From contig NZ_JASDCF010000008.1 of the NCBI RefSeq assembly GCF_030408035.1, positions 39,959 through 103,958 on the forward strand: 64,000 nt of DNA. Reading direction: 5' to 3'. The notes below the pieces were generated by a model. The model was not told where the DNA came from, did no database searches, and saw only the letters and a list, made by a program, of their open reading frames with translations. Positions 1 through 10,189 of this stretch are shown piece after piece; the first letter of the stretch is position 1; the number at the start of each line of letters is the position of its first letter. Origin of the DNA: Psychrobacter sp. APC 3426. Lineage in GTDB: Bacteria; Pseudomonadota; Gammaproteobacteria; Pseudomonadales; Moraxellaceae. The position numbers were made by a program, and so were the translations under genes.

Positions 1-19
1 ATCAAAATCTAAAATCACC

Positions 20-811
20 TTACACCATACGAATTGCACCATCTAGGCGAATCACTTCACCATTTAGGTAAGCATTATCAATAATGTGCGTGACTAATTT
101 AGCAAACTCATTTGGATTGCCTAGACGCTTTGGATAAGGAACACCGGCCTCTAACTGCTCGCGCGCTTTTTCAGGGATAGTCTCCATCATAGGTGTGGCA
201 AAAACACCAGGCGCAATCGTCATAACACGAATACCATGACGTGCCAGCTCACGCGCTAGCGGTAAAGTCAGGCCAACGACGCCCGCTTTAGAGGATGAAT
301 AGCTTGCTTGCCCTACTTGCCCATCAAAAGCAGCGATAGAAGCGGTATTGATAATGACACCATTATCAGCATTCTTCTCATTAGCGCTTTCTGTATTATT
401 GCCGTTCGCCACGCGCTTAGCAATACTAGCCGCGACCAAACGTGCGACGTTAAAAGAGCCAACGAGATTGATATTAACCCCGCGGCTAAAGGCATCAAGA
501 TCCGCTGGGTTATTTTCGCGATCGAGTAGCTTTTGTACGACAGCGATACCTGCACAGTTAATAGAACCTTGCAGACCACCAAACTCTTTTTCAGCCAACT
601 CGACAGCCGCTTGTACCTCATCACCACTGGTTACATCACAACGTACAAAACGTACATTGTCACCCAGCTCATCAACCAAAGCTTGCCCAGTTGACTCGTT
701 CAAATCAGCAATGACGACCTTGCCGCCTTGACCGACGATAGCGCGAACCACTGACTCACCTAAACCTGACGCACCGCCAGTAACCAAAAAGCTGTGTTTC
801 TCTATTTGCAT
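20..811 (-). CDS. SDR-family 3-hydroxyacyl-CoA dehydrogenase (HSD10-like)
   Basis: This is a classical short-chain dehydrogenase/reductase of 263 aa. It has the N-terminal dinucleotide-binding motif TGGASGLG (residues 11-18), the NCAG motif near 86, the catalytic Ser in NTASIA (S158) and Y171/K175 in YSSSK. The overall layout resembles 3-hydroxyacyl-CoA dehydrogenase type 2, which oxidises 3-hydroxyacyl-CoA with NAD+ in the cytoplasm. A strong AAAGGA ribosome site precedes the ATG. It lies 87 bp downstream of an acyl-CoA ligase gene on the same strand, consistent with a fatty or branched-chain acyl-CoA oxidation operon. The substrate is inferred; the SDR fold assignment is firm. Confidence 0.85.
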   Translation of the reverse strand: MQIEKHSFLVTGGASGLGESVVRAIVGQGGKVVIADLNESTGQALVDELGDNVRFVRCDVTSGDEVQAAVELAEKEFGGLQGSINCAGIAVVQKLLDRENNPADLDAFSRGVNINLVGSFNVARLVAASIAKRVANGNNTESANEKNADNGVIINTASIAAFDGQVGQASYSSSKAGVVGLTLPLARELARHGIRVMTIAPGVFATPMMETIPEKAREQLEAGVPYPKRLGNPNEFAKLVTHIIDNAYLNGEVIRLDGAIRMV

Positions 812-897
812 AACTATTCCTTTAATGGATGTTTTATTACTATTCTTATAGGCTAACTATTTTATTATTTTCAACTACTATCGAAGTTTCCAACAAT

Positions 898-2610
898 CTA
901 TGCCGCAGACAAGCTACGCAACAAGAAACGTTGAATTTTACCACTTGGCGTTTTTGGTAATGCTGCCACAAATTCAACCTCACGCGGGTAAGCATGCGTC
1001 GATAGACGTTTACGTACCAAGTCTTGAATCTCTTTAGCAATCTCATCCGTCCCTTCGATGCCATCTTTTAGCACCACATAAGACTTAATCGTATGACCGC
1101 GCACCTCATCTGGTATGCCAACTGCTGCGGATTCTGCCACTGCCTCATGCTCAAGCACGGTATTCTCCACATCCGTAGGCCCTACGCGGTAGCCTGCTGT
1201 AATGATAATGTCATCATCACGCCCAGAAAACCAATAGCTGCCATCGCTATGGCGCTCGACCACATCGCCAGTCAAATAGTAATCATCAGCGAAGGCGTCT
1301 TTTTCGTTCCAGCTATAACCGCGGAAATAAAACGCCGGCGATTGACTGACGACCACTGCCAGCTGTCCTTGTTCGCCATCAGCCAATATGTTCATGTCAT
1401 CATCTAATACGACCAATGTGTGCCCCGGTAACGCCATGCCCATCGAGCCTACTGGACATTCATGAGCTAATGCATGGTGCTCGCAGCAGGTCATGCCCGT
1501 TTCGGTCTGCCCATACTGATCGCACACTTTGCAGTTTAGATAGGTCTCTACCCAATTGACGACTTCGGTATTCAAGGTTTCGCCTGCTGAATTGGCACAG
1601 CGTAGTGATAGCTTGGCATTTTCATCGTTATGAGCATCTTCAAACACGCCACTCGATTTCATCATCCGAAAGGCGGTCGGTGAAGAGGCCAAATTGCTAA
1701 TCTTATGACGGACCATAAAGTCGCGGGTATTGGCAGCATCAAAGCCTGATTCATTAAAATAGGTGGTGACACCCATCAGTAAAGGACCCGTAATCGCATA
1801 ATACAGTCCATACGCCCAGCCAGGATCAGCCATATTCCAATAGTTATCATCGGCGCGCAGGTCAATCGCATAGCGCATATACAGATAAAAAGCTGATAGC
1901 GCACTTAATGGCACACTGACGCCTTTTGATTTACCTACCGTACCTGAGGTAAACATTTGCAAAAACGGTGCACCTTCATCTAACAAAACAGCATCTACCG
2001 TTTGTGGCTGGGTCGCCATCATCTCTGTATAGCTATCATCACCCCAGTTATTGTTTAACTGTCCATCATTCTCATTGCTAACCATGACCATTTTGGTTTT
2101 CTCAGCTAAATCCTCAAACTTGCCGCGATTTTCCTGATTGGTGAAAACCACTTGGGTATTGGCCTTGTCCATGCGATATTTAATCGAATCGTAACCAAAA
2201 GCGGTGAATAATGGTTGATAAACCGCCCCAATCCGCCAAGTCGCCAATACAATGGTGAGCAGCTCAGGCGTACGCGGTAGCATGGTCGCTACTTGCTCAC
2301 CAACTTGCACGCCATAAGACAATAATACATTGGCAACTTGCGCACTTGCCTTATCCAGTTCCGCAAAAGTCATGCGTGTTACATTGCCAGCAGTATCTTC
2401 ATGCACTAACGCCAAATTATCGCCGCGACCATCACGTACATGACGACCACAACACGCCATATAGGCATTTAAACGGTCATCTAAGTTTTCACCAAATATC
2501 TCTGCTAATAGTGCGTTCATATCAAAATTATTATAGTAGTCGCTATAGCCAGTTGGGTTTGAAGAAGACAAATCGTTTGAAAGTAAGGTATCTGTAGAAG
2601 AGGTATTCAT
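898..2610 (-). CDS. AMP-forming acyl-CoA synthetase
   Basis: This 570-aa ANL-superfamily adenylating enzyme carries the phosphate-binding loop TSGTVGKSKG (221-230), the YGQTETG A5 motif, TGD, the hinge region GRDDDIIITAGYRVGP and the C-terminal catalytic Lys in PSGKIQ (K558). Such enzymes activate a carboxylic acid with ATP and form its CoA thioester. The sequence looks like the medium-chain or acetyl-CoA-synthetase-like group rather than the long-chain FadD type, but the substrate cannot be read from sequence. An AAAGGA ribosome site precedes the ATG. It is upstream of, and probably co-transcribed with, the SDR dehydrogenase gene. Confidence 0.87.
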   Translation of the reverse strand: MNTSSTDTLLSNDLSSSNPTGYSDYYNNFDMNALLAEIFGENLDDRLNAYMACCGRHVRDGRGDNLALVHEDTAGNVTRMTFAELDKASAQVANVLLSYGVQVGEQVATMLPRTPELLTIVLATWRIGAVYQPLFTAFGYDSIKYRMDKANTQVVFTNQENRGKFEDLAEKTKMVMVSNENDGQLNNNWGDDSYTEMMATQPQTVDAVLLDEGAPFLQMFTSGTVGKSKGVSVPLSALSAFYLYMRYAIDLRADDNYWNMADPGWAYGLYYAITGPLLMGVTTYFNESGFDAANTRDFMVRHKISNLASSPTAFRMMKSSGVFEDAHNDENAKLSLRCANSAGETLNTEVVNWVETYLNCKVCDQYGQTETGMTCCEHHALAHECPVGSMGMALPGHTLVVLDDDMNILADGEQGQLAVVVSQSPAFYFRGYSWNEKDAFADDYYLTGDVVERHSDGSYWFSGRDDDIIITAGYRVGPTDVENTVLEHEAVAESAAVGIPDEVRGHTIKSYVVLKDGIEGTDEIAKEIQDLVRKRLSTHAYPREVEFVAALPKTPSGKIQRFLLRSLSAA

Positions 2611-2798
2611 AAGCTAATCCTTTAGCAATAACGGGTGACTGGCAGAGTAGAAAAACAGCCCTATCCTATACACTGTTTTTACTTATTGTTTGCACTTATT
2701 AAATTTCATATGCTCTATTAGTAACGCATTTTGATATTTATTTCAATACATAACGTATCATTTTTATATTTATATGCCATTTCTTAATAGGATTAACC

Positions 2799-3983
2799 TT
2801 ATTGTATGGTACTTAAGAAACCTAGCAATGCTTTCTCTTCACAGCTTTGATATTGCTTAGTGCGCCCGCGACGTGCTTGCTTGTAAGGCTCAAAGAACTC
2901 TCCTGCTAAAAACTTATCAATAATGACAGGATGAATATAAGAAGCGCGGCTCACTGCGGGTGTGTTGCCCAGCTCATTTGCCACTTCTTTGACCATATCC
3001 GTGACCAATTGCTGACGCTCGTCACTGTCAGGTGAACTTGCCAGCACTTGCTCACCTGCTGACGTTTGCAATTCATCGTAAAGGTAGCTGGCCGCCAGTA
3101 CACTCGCCATCCAAGTACGAAAGTCCTTTGCACTATATAGATTGCCGTTATACATTTTGCTTTCACAATCGTTGCCGCAAGTATGCTTTCGCAAATAGTC
3201 ATTGATATCGCTACTATCAACGACCTGCTTGTTGCCCTCATCGTCCAAATATTTAAAAATCTGATAGCCCGGCAACTCAGAACAGGCTTGCACGATGTCA
3301 ATTAAACGCTCGTCTTGCAGTTCGATATGATGCTCTTTGGCGCTTTTACCGACAAAATCAAACGCCAGGCCATTATCCGTTTCACTCACATGCTTACTGC
3401 GTAATGTACTGAGACCATAGCTCTTATTGAGCTTGGCATAGCGGCTATTACCGATACGAATTAAGGTCGTCTCAAGCAACTTGACCACTGCCGCCAATAC
3501 ATTGGCGCGTGATAACGACTGCACTTCTAAATCCTTTTCGACTTGCGCACGTAAGTTAGGTAGTGATTCGGCGAACCCTATCATGGCATCGAATTTGGCT
3601 TGATCGCGCACACGATCCCAGTCGGGATGATACAAATACTGCTTGCGTGCCTTATCATCGCGGCCTGTCGATTGCAGATGCCCCTTATCATCTTGGCATA
3701 TCCAAACCTCTGACCACATTGGCGGTATCACTAAAGCATCAAAACGCTGACGTAACGCTTTGTCTTTCACTGTTTTGCCAGTGGCGTCTTTATAAGTAAA
3801 TCCACGCCCCCAACGTCTGCGTGTAAACCCAGGCTCATTATCACTGACATAGCGCAGATTGGCGCGGCGTGCCAGACGCTCGTAATCATGGCGCACATCT
3901 TCAGTGCCATTATTTTCAGTGACTGTATTTTTGTTTTCCTTAGCCATAGCAACACTCATCTCATTAAGTAGTCGTTTTAGCAT
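2799..3983 (-). CDS. DNA topoisomerase IB (poxvirus/bacterial type)
   Basis: This is a eukaryote- or poxvirus-like type IB topoisomerase that relaxes supercoils through a 3'-phosphotyrosine. The 394-aa reading contains the N-terminal RWGRGFTY region, RKQYLYHP, the catalytic-domain segments LIRIGN and AKDFRTW, and the nucleophile in SRASYIHP (Y349 in this numbering). Bacterial TopIB proteins are typically about 330-390 aa. The start is uncertain: in-frame ATGs lie at 3983, 3959 and 3947. The last (MAKENK) has a TGAG about 7 nt upstream and is at least as likely as the first. It stands alone, divergent from the GNAT gene. Confidence 0.88.
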   Translation of the reverse strand: MLKRLLNEMSVAMAKENKNTVTENNGTEDVRHDYERLARRANLRYVSDNEPGFTRRRWGRGFTYKDATGKTVKDKALRQRFDALVIPPMWSEVWICQDDKGHLQSTGRDDKARKQYLYHPDWDRVRDQAKFDAMIGFAESLPNLRAQVEKDLEVQSLSRANVLAAVVKLLETTLIRIGNSRYAKLNKSYGLSTLRSKHVSETDNGLAFDFVGKSAKEHHIELQDERLIDIVQACSELPGYQIFKYLDDEGNKQVVDSSDINDYLRKHTCGNDCESKMYNGNLYSAKDFRTWMASVLAASYLYDELQTSAGEQVLASSPDSDERQQLVTDMVKEVANELGNTPAVSRASYIHPVIIDKFLAGEFFEPYKQARRGRTKQYQSCEEKALLGFLSTIQ

Positions 3984-4025
3984 AGTTAACTGTCATTATT
4001 TTTGCTGTTTACTTGCCACAGATAA

Positions 4026-4060
4026 AGTGTAATGCTGTGTAAAACCCAATGTATTACACT
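4026..4060. promoter_or_regulatory. Inverted repeat in divergent promoter region
   Basis: A perfect 8-bp inverted repeat, AGTGTAAT (4026-4033) and ATTACACT (4053-4060), is separated by 19 nt. It lies between the divergent topoisomerase IB and acetyltransferase genes. It could be an operator. No regulator is recognised and the match may be chance in AT-rich DNA. Confidence 0.25.
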
Positions 4061-4117
4061 GCTACGAAAGTTATAACATTCGTTTAACGTTAAATATCCA
4101 TCAGAAGTGAGCCAGAT

Positions 4118-4573
4118 ATGAACAATAATCTTTCGATAAAAACCGCTGCATTATCCAATACTGATTACGATAGTTGGTTAAAATTGTGGCAGCGCTATCT
4201 CGCATTTTATGAAACCAGCTTGCCAGCAAGTACGACAGAATCGACGTGGCACAACTTGCTTGATAATAACGCACCGATTTATGGCTTTGGTGCGTGGCAA
4301 GATGACACGTTGGTAGGTATCACGCATGTGGTGCTACATCCTAATACTTGGAATACCACTGAATGTTGTTACTTAGAAGACTTGTACGTTAGTGAAGCGG
4401 TGCGCGGTCAAGGCGTGGGACGCGCACTGATTGAACAGGTGTATGAGTTTGCCAATGAGCAAAACTGTAATCGTGTTTATTGGACAACGCAAGAAGGCAA
4501 TACCACCGCGCGCAAACTCTATGATGTAATTGCTACCCAAACTGATATGGTACAGTATCGTAAAAACCTATAA
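4118..4573 (+). CDS. GNAT family N-acetyltransferase
   Basis: This 151-aa protein has the acetyl-CoA-binding motif A, VRGQGVGRAL (95-104), preceded by the LEDLYV beta strand and followed by WTTQEGNTTARKLYD, typical of GCN5-related acetyltransferases. These transfer an acetyl group from acetyl-CoA to an amine; the acceptor is unknown. It is a single gene, convergent with ppnP, and divergent from the topoisomerase IB gene. Confidence 0.85.
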   Translation: MNNNLSIKTAALSNTDYDSWLKLWQRYLAFYETSLPASTTESTWHNLLDNNAPIYGFGAWQDDTLVGITHVVLHPNTWNTTECCYLEDLYVSEAVRGQGVGRALIEQVYEFANEQNCNRVYWTTQEGNTTARKLYDVIATQTDMVQYRKNL

Positions 4574-4621
4574 CGGTTACCAAATATTTTATGAACCAGA
4601 CTTATCTCAAAAGACAGCCAT

Positions 4622-4653
4622 AAAAAAACGCCAAGCATTAAACACTTGGCGTT
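4622..4653 (-). terminator. Rho-independent terminator of ppnP
   Basis: A perfect 9-bp stem (AACGCCAAG at 4627-4635, CTTGGCGTT at 4645-4653) has a 9-nt loop. The seven As at 4622-4628 become a T run on the minus strand. It therefore mainly ends ppnP and may also stop the convergent acetyltransferase transcript. Confidence 0.8.
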
Positions 4654-4681
4654 GATTATTCTACTAAGTATCTAAAAACGA

Positions 4682-4966
4682 TTATTGACCATACACACAT
4701 AAATAAGCCGTTTCTACTTCCACTTTTACTTGAAACTTTTGATTGGCTTCAACAGTAAATTGCTCGCCAGCATTAAAGGTTTGCCACTCATTACTTTCTG
4801 GCAACGTAACGGTTAACGCACCACTCACTACGCTCATGGTTTCAAATTCGCTGGTACCAAACTCATACTCACCAATGCTCATGACACCGACAGTCGCAGG
4901 CTTGGTAGCCGTTTGAAAGGCAATAGAAGTCACTTTATCATCAAAATAATTATTAACGCTTGGCAT
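4682..4966 (-). CDS. ppnP: Pyrimidine/purine nucleoside phosphorylase
   Basis: This 94-aa single-cupin protein of the former DUF1255/YaiE family is full length. It starts [12 protein letters not shown] and holds the family motifs [12 protein letters not shown] and TVTLP followed by a conserved [19 protein letters not shown] block. In E. coli the protein phosphorolyses several nucleosides to base plus ribose 1-phosphate. A TTAAGGAAAA ribosome site precedes the ATG. It lies just downstream of prfB on the same strand, with its own terminator. Confidence 0.9.
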   Translation of the reverse strand: MPSVNNYFDDKVTSIAFQTATKPATVGVMSIGEYEFGTSEFETMSVVSGALTVTLPESNEWQTFNAGEQFTVEANQKFQVKVEVETAYLCVYGQ

Positions 4967-5027
4967 AATTTTCCTTAATTAAATATTAGTTACTATTTTA
5001 AAACGGCTGCTTATTTAAAACGGCTGC

Positions 5028-6123
5028 TTACAATCCTGCTTTCAAACTTGCTTCAATAAACTGATCGAGGTCACCATCTAGCACCGCACCGGTGTTAAAG
5101 GTTTCAACACCCGTACGCAAGTCTTTAATGCGCGAGTCATCGAGTACATAAGAGCGGATTTGACTGCCCCAACCGACATCAGATTTACCATCTTCGACTG
5201 CTTGTTGCGACTCCATCCGTTTTTGCATCTCAAGCTCATATAACTTAGCACGGAGCATTTTCATCGCTGTCGCTTTGTTTCCATGTTGGCTACGCTCGTT
5301 CTGACAAGTGACCACCACGCCACTTGGTTGGTGGGTGATACGTACGGCGGAATCGGTGGTGTTCACGTGCTGACCACCCGCGCCTGATGAGCGGTAAGTA
5401 TCGATACGCAAATCGGCTGGATTGATATCAATCTCGACGTTATCATCGATTTCAGGCGACACAAAAACAGCAGCAAACGAAGTATGACGACCATTATTGC
5501 TATCAAATGGTGACTTACGCACTAAGCGATGCACGCCAATTTCGGTACGTAACCAACCAAACGCATAATCACCCTTAATCTCAATCGTTGCCGATTTAAT
5601 TCCAGCAACGCTACCAGAAGACACTTCAATGACGTCAACCTTAAAGCCATGAGACTCTGCCCAGCGCGTGTACATACGCAGTAGCATTTCAGCCCAATCT
5701 TGCGCTTCTGTGCCACCACTGCCTGACTGGATATCCAAGTAGCAATTGTTTGGATCCATCTCGCCACTAAACATACGACGGAACTCTAAATCCGCAACGC
5801 GCTTCTCTGCATTGTCGAGCTCTGCTTGCACATCAGCAAGCAATGATTCGTCCTCTGCTTCTACCGCCAGCTCTAGCATGGCAGCGGCATCTGCTAAAGT
5901 TGTTTCAAGCGAAACTACGACATCAATGACGCCATCAAGCTGGCTTTTTTCTTTATTAATCTTGGTTGCACGCTCTGGATCATTCCATAACTCGGGGTTC
6001 TCTAACTCTAAATTGACTTCCTCTAGGCGTTCTTGCTTACCATCGAAGTCAAAGATACCTCCGAAGGTCCTGCCCACGCTCAGATAAATCTTTGATTTGT
6101 TCTTGATACGGATTAATTTCCAT
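5028..6123 (-). CDS. prfB: Peptide chain release factor 2, made by programmed +1 frameshift
   Basis: RF2 recognises UGA and UAA stop codons and hydrolyses peptidyl-tRNA. The gene is split across two frames. The first begins at the ATG at 6121-6123 and encodes 24 codons (MEINPYQEQ to RRYL), then meets an in-frame TGA at 6049-6051. Shifting +1 at CTT-T-GAC joins it to the main frame, which reads [12 protein letters not shown] and runs to the stop at 5028, giving 364 aa, close to the E. coli length. The GGQ loop reads [14 protein letters not shown]. The specificity tripeptide expected as SPF is present in [10 protein letters not shown]. The frame joining follows established knowledge of prfB autoregulation. 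Confidence 0.96.
6049..6063 (-). other. prfB programmed +1 frameshift site
   Basis: On the minus strand the sequence reads CGGAGG TAT CTT TGA C. A Shine-Dalgarno-like CGGAGG (6058-6063) sits 3 nt before the CTT slip codon (6052-6054), with TGA at 6049-6051 followed by C. These are the three elements of the conserved RF2 autoregulatory frameshift: low RF2 slows UGA termination and lets Leu-tRNA slip to UUU. Confidence 0.95.
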
Positions 6124-6238
6124 AAGTATTCCTGTCTTTTTAAATAAATATCTTACTGATATGGCGCTATTTTAAATGAGATTGGCAATAAATAGTTGGT
6201 TAATTGGTACTACCTTATATTAAAAATCTTTAAGCCAC

Positions 6239-6940
6239 TTAGATTGACCAATCCTCTACTGCCCAACGATGAGCGAGCGCGTGCGCATGTAGCGCATCAT
6301 CGGGTGACACGCAAATAGCCACATCTGCCCACTCGAGTAATGGAATGTCATTTTTAGAATCAGAGTAGGCATAAGTTTTATCAAAATCAATACCCGCTGA
6401 TTTTCGCTTATCTATCCACTTATTGAGATGATAAATCTTACCTTCTTTAAAGTTAGGCTTATCCGTTAATTTGCCAGTATAGCGCTCATTTTGAACTTCA
6501 AGCGGCGTCGAGAGCACATTGGCATCTTCAATACCGAAACGCTTGGCAATGGCAGATACCACAAAGTTGTTGGTGGCAGAAATAATCACCACTTCATGCC
6601 CTTTCTCGACGTGATGACAAAGCACCTCCATGGCTTTTGGGCGAATGTGTGGCTCGATTTCTGTCTTAATATAGTCTTCGCGTAGCTCATGCAGCCTGTC
6701 CATCGGTAAACTGCTCAAAAACTGCGCGACAAACTCATTGTATTCGGTCGCATCGAGCGTACCTTCGATATAATCCTGATAAAACTTTTGATTGGCGGTG
6801 CGATATTCAGCTTCGTCAACCAGATTATGCTTGACGATATACTCACCCCATAGGTAATCGCTATCGACGTCGAGCAAAGTATGGTCTAAATCAAAAAGTG
6901 CCAACTCTTTTGGAGAGTTTTGTTTGTGAGCCGCCTGCAT
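6239..6940 (-). CDS. HAD-IB family phosphatase (SerB-like)
   Basis: This is a haloacid dehalogenase-superfamily hydrolase of 233 aa. Motif I, FDLDHTLLDVDSD, supplies the nucleophile D17 and acid/base D19. Motif II is IISATN, and motif IV is YSDSKNDIPLLEWAD. Family members dephosphorylate small substrates such as phosphoserine; the substrate here is unknown. The start at 6940 (MQAAHKQ) was chosen because it has a GAAGGTC ribosome site and fits the family. A longer frame to 7009 adds a non-conserved hydrophobic stretch. Confidence 0.85.
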   Translation of the reverse strand: MQAAHKQNSPKELALFDLDHTLLDVDSDYLWGEYIVKHNLVDEAEYRTANQKFYQDYIEGTLDATEYNEFVAQFLSSLPMDRLHELREDYIKTEIEPHIRPKAMEVLCHHVEKGHEVVIISATNNFVVSAIAKRFGIEDANVLSTPLEVQNERYTGKLTDKPNFKEGKIYHLNKWIDKRKSAGIDFDKTYAYSDSKNDIPLLEWADVAICVSPDDALHAHALAHRWAVEDWSI

Positions 6941-7108
6941 AGTAAGACCTTCTAAATGTTTATGAAAAATTATATGTTTGAAATTGAATAAATAATGGGA
7001 TGAAACCAAAAATCTTACGTTCGATAATTTTACTGTTTAGCCGCCAAATTTATGGTAGCTTAAGCTCTTTAGCGCGCCTAATTAGATAGCAAGAGACAAG
7101 AGAACCGT

Positions 7109-7558
7109 ATGAGATCGCCCAGTAACAACCGTCAGCCATCGAAAAAACCACGTCGTCCTGCTCGCTCAATCAAAGAGATTAGACGGCGTCAGTTGGGTGA
7201 GCGTTATCAATCCCCTCTCGACCGTATTTTTTATGCGCTGTTAACCGCTCTCTTGTATGGCTTTGGCGGTTTACTTATTGACTTTGCCATTGTTATTATC
7301 CGCTCAATAGCAGGTTTTGGTAATGGCGAGATTTTTTGGTTATTTACCCCATTTATGTTGGTATTAGGTGCATTAATAGGGTTTATCGTCGGCAAAAGCG
7401 CCGGTGCTGAAAGCATCAATGCCTTAAATGGCGACGACACCAGTAATGACAACGCTTACCTTAATGATTACTCCATACGCCATGATGTCTTTCGTGGACT
7501 GATTGTTGGTATTATTATTTTTGCTATTATCTGGCTGGTTATGATGATAATGATATAA
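7109..7558 (+). CDS. Hypothetical inner-membrane protein
   Basis: This 149-aa protein is not recognised. The first 35 residues are strongly basic and proline/arginine rich (KKPRRPARSIKEIRRRQ). Three hydrophobic segments follow at about 43-67, 75-97 and 128-148, the middle one ending GFIVGKSAG. The basic N-terminus suggests a cytoplasmic tail that may bind nucleic acid or lipid headgroups, which is inference only. It is divergent from the HAD phosphatase gene and convergent with the gamma-carbonic-anhydrase gene. Confidence 0.7.
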   Translation: MRSPSNNRQPSKKPRRPARSIKEIRRRQLGERYQSPLDRIFYALLTALLYGFGGLLIDFAIVIIRSIAGFGNGEIFWLFTPFMLVLGALIGFIVGKSAGAESINALNGDDTSNDNAYLNDYSIRHDVFRGLIVGIIIFAIIWLVMMIMI

Positions 7559-7677
7559 AACGAATTTATGAGGCACTGATGGTGCTTTGATAGCAATAGC
7601 GCATCGATATCGTATCGTATCGTCTAATGATATTTACCAATGATTAAACCTACTAGCAGTAATACCTTCTACCCTTA

Positions 7678-8214
7678 TTAATCCGGCATGGCTATTTCTG
7701 TTAAACCTGTTTTAAACTTCTGACAACGTTCCGCATAGTGCATTGCTGACAGTTTTAGCATCGCCGCCTGCTCATCTGTCAAAGTTTTGACCACTTTTGC
7801 AGGAGCGCCCATCACCAATGAATTGTCTGGGATTTCTTTACCTTCGGTGACCAATGCTTTGGCACCAATGATACAGTTCTTGCCAATTTTGGCATTATTC
7901 AGCACTACCGCGCCAATACCAACCAAGCTATTATCACCGATTTCGCAGCCATGCAGCATCGCTAAATGTCCAATCGTGACGTAATCACCGATTTTAACCT
8001 CAATACCTGCATCGGTATGAATCACGCTGTTTTCTTGCACATTACTATAATCACCAATATGGATACGCTCATTATCACCGCGAATCACTGCGCCAAACCA
8101 AACGCTGGCTTGATGGCCTAAATACACATCGCCTATCACTCGTGCGGTATCAGCGACCCAACCATTAAATGGGACTGCAAACTCTGGCGTTTTTTTTAAA
8201 TACTGGTAAATCAT
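7678..8214 (-). CDS. Gamma-carbonic-anhydrase-like hexapeptide protein
   Basis: This 178-aa left-handed beta-helix protein has repeated hexapeptide motifs through residues 25-135 and the family blocks [22 protein letters not shown] and [12 protein letters not shown]. The last contains His residues in the positions that bind metal in gamma-carbonic anhydrases. The C-terminal helix reads [12 protein letters not shown]. It resembles YrdA/PaaY/CaiE proteins, whose activity varies between carbonic anhydrase and thioesterase. The start has an AAGGAA ribosome site. Confidence 0.85.
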   Translation of the reverse strand: MIYQYLKKTPEFAVPFNGWVADTARVIGDVYLGHQASVWFGAVIRGDNERIHIGDYSNVQENSVIHTDAGIEVKIGDYVTIGHLAMLHGCEIGDNSLVGIGAVVLNNAKIGKNCIIGAKALVTEGKEIPDNSLVMGAPAKVVKTLTDEQAAMLKLSAMHYAERCQKFKTGLTEIAMPD

Positions 8215-8889
8215 AACGATTCCTTGTTTTATTCGTTGTTATATATGTTGTTAATTATTATTTCAAAGTGACAGATAGCAACTGATTCTTAGCGCTTTTG
8301 ATATTATTGCCAAATAGCATTCGGTGTAAATAACACTGCTCACTAACGCTGTCCATTGTGGCAAAGCCATTCACTAAAATCCAGTGCTATTAATACTAAG
8401 TATTTCTTCATTTTAAATGGTGATGAAAACGAATACTAAATTTTGCTTAGGCTATTAATAATTTCTTTCAATGTGCTTACTGATGAAATGAGCAATGATA
8501 AAACAATAAGTATTCAGTCAACCAATAGGTCGTTGTTAGCTGGCGTTATACTGTGTACATTTTCACAGATTCCAAGCGAGTATCTGTTACCGCTGACATC
8601 ATCCTTGATGCCAACCCAAATTCGGCTAGCTATCTGCGAGTATATTGTATATAATGCGCAAAATCTGTGCCTAAGCGAGCGGACATGATGCAAGTTACCT
8701 ATTCACTATCTAGTGAGTTTTGTAGTTTCCATCGATAATGTCTTCTCGCTTTTTTGTGGAAAATTTTTGTGTAAAGCCCTTTTATTATCGCAATTGAGCA
8801 GCATTTACATCATGGTAATAAGAGCCTATTTGGCAAAATTTTAATCGACAAAACATCATGGCACTCACTAATAACAGCGGAGGCAACCC
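8215..8889. other. Long intergenic region upstream of carA
   Basis: This 675-bp AT-rich stretch separates the divergent gamma-carbonic-anhydrase gene from carA. It probably holds the carAB promoter and a long leader. One TATAAT hexamer lies at 8650-8655, but without a convincing -35 box. No conserved gene was found. A frame at 8443-8688 opens with TTG, has no ribosome site and looks spurious. Confidence 0.4.
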
Positions 8890-10122
8890 TTGAATTCATC
8901 GGCAGAAATACAAGCAATTTTGGCACTAGCAGACGGTACGATTTTTCGCGGTGTCAGTATCGGCAGCCTCGGTCATCGTGTCGGTGAAGTGGTATTTAAT
9001 ACAGCCATGACAGGGTACCAAGAAATCCTAACTGACCCAAGTTATGCACGCCAGCTGGTCACCCTTACTTACCCGCATATTGGCAATACTGGTACCAACG
9101 CTGAAGATGTCGAGTCAGGCAATGGACATCAGGTATGGGCAGAAGGCCTTATCATTCGTGATGCGACTATGGCGACTTCAAACTTCCGCAACTCTGAATC
9201 ACTGAGTGATTACTTACAAAACCATGAGACAGTCGCCATCGCTGAAATTGACACACGCCAACTGACTCGCCTACTACGTGATAAAGGTGCGCAGAACGGT
9301 TGCATCATGACCGCCTCCAATGGTGAAACTATCAGCAGCGATGACGAGCAACAAGCCATCAAACTGGCGCAAGCGTTCGCCGGTATCAAAGGTATGGATT
9401 TGGCAAAAGAATGCTGTACGCCAACGACCTTTGAATGGACCGCCGGTAGCTGGGATTTGTCAGATACCCTACTCAATCGTGACGCGCCGGGTAGCCATGA
9501 TAGTGGCACGGGCGGCTTCTTTAAGCAGCTTGGCACTCATATCGAAAAGAAATTCAATGTCGTCGCTTATGACTTCGGTAGCAAAACCAATATCCTACGT
9601 ATGCTCGTAGACCGCGGCTGCCATGTGACAGTGGTACCAGCGCAAACGCCTATCGCAGATGTGCTGGCGTTAAATCCAGATGGCATTTTCTTATCAAACG
9701 GTCCTGGCGACCCTGCGGCTTGTGATTACGCTATCGACGCGGTACGCCATGTCATTGAACAAACTGACATCCCAACCTTTGGTATCTGCTTAGGTCATCA
9801 GCTGATTGGTCTTGCCAGCGGTGCCAATACCATCAAAATGAAAACCGGTCATCATGGTGCCAACCATCCAGTACAAGATTTAGCCACTGGTACGGTCATG
9901 ATCACCAGCCAAAACCATGGTTTTGCGGTTGATGAAGACACGCTACCTGACAATGTTAAGTCTACGCATCGCTCATTATTTGACGGTACCAACCAAGGTA
10001 TCGAGCTGATCAATAAGCCCATCTTTAGCTTCCAAGGTCATCCCGAAGCCAGCCCTGGCCCGCATGATGCTGCACCACTGTTTGATAAGTTTGCCGATAT
10101 GATGGCAGCGGCAAAAGCGTAA
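8890..10122 (+). CDS. carA: Carbamoyl-phosphate synthase small subunit
   Basis: CarA is the glutamine amidotransferase subunit. It releases ammonia from glutamine and channels it to CarB for carbamoyl phosphate, the precursor of arginine and pyrimidines. Visible motifs are [17 protein letters not shown] near the start, FLSNGPGDP (267-275), the catalytic Cys in FGICLGHQ (C300) and the HPEASPGP triad region. At 410 aa it is longer than the E. coli protein (382); the extra length includes a Gly/Ser/Asp-rich insertion around 190-215 between the two domains. The start is TTG, supported by a GGAGG ribosome site just upstream. Confidence 0.96.
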   Translation: MNSSAEIQAILALADGTIFRGVSIGSLGHRVGEVVFNTAMTGYQEILTDPSYARQLVTLTYPHIGNTGTNAEDVESGNGHQVWAEGLIIRDATMATSNFRNSESLSDYLQNHETVAIAEIDTRQLTRLLRDKGAQNGCIMTASNGETISSDDEQQAIKLAQAFAGIKGMDLAKECCTPTTFEWTAGSWDLSDTLLNRDAPGSHDSGTGGFFKQLGTHIEKKFNVVAYDFGSKTNILRMLVDRGCHVTVVPAQTPIADVLALNPDGIFLSNGPGDPAACDYAIDAVRHVIEQTDIPTFGICLGHQLIGLASGANTIKMKTGHHGANHPVQDLATGTVMITSQNHGFAVDEDTLPDNVKSTHRSLFDGTNQGIELINKPIFSFQGHPEASPGPHDAAPLFDKFADMMAAAKA

Positions 10123-10160
10123 GTTATCAATAATTAGCCGTAAGTAAAAAACCCATGTAA

Positions 10161-10189
10161 AGCTTGAATCACACATAGTGGTTCAAGCT
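10161..10189 (+). repeat. Hairpin between carA and carB
   Basis: AGCTTGAATCAC (10161-10172) and GTGGTTCAAGCT (10178-10189) form a 12-bp stem with one G-U pair and a 5-nt loop. There is no T run after it, so it is more likely an mRNA-processing or stability hairpin in the 167-nt carA-carB gap than a full terminator. Confidence 0.5.

Noticed and set aside
8443..8688. 81-codon open frame upstream of carA
   Set aside because: It starts with TTG, lacks a ribosome site, has no recognisable motif and probably lies in the carA promoter and leader region.
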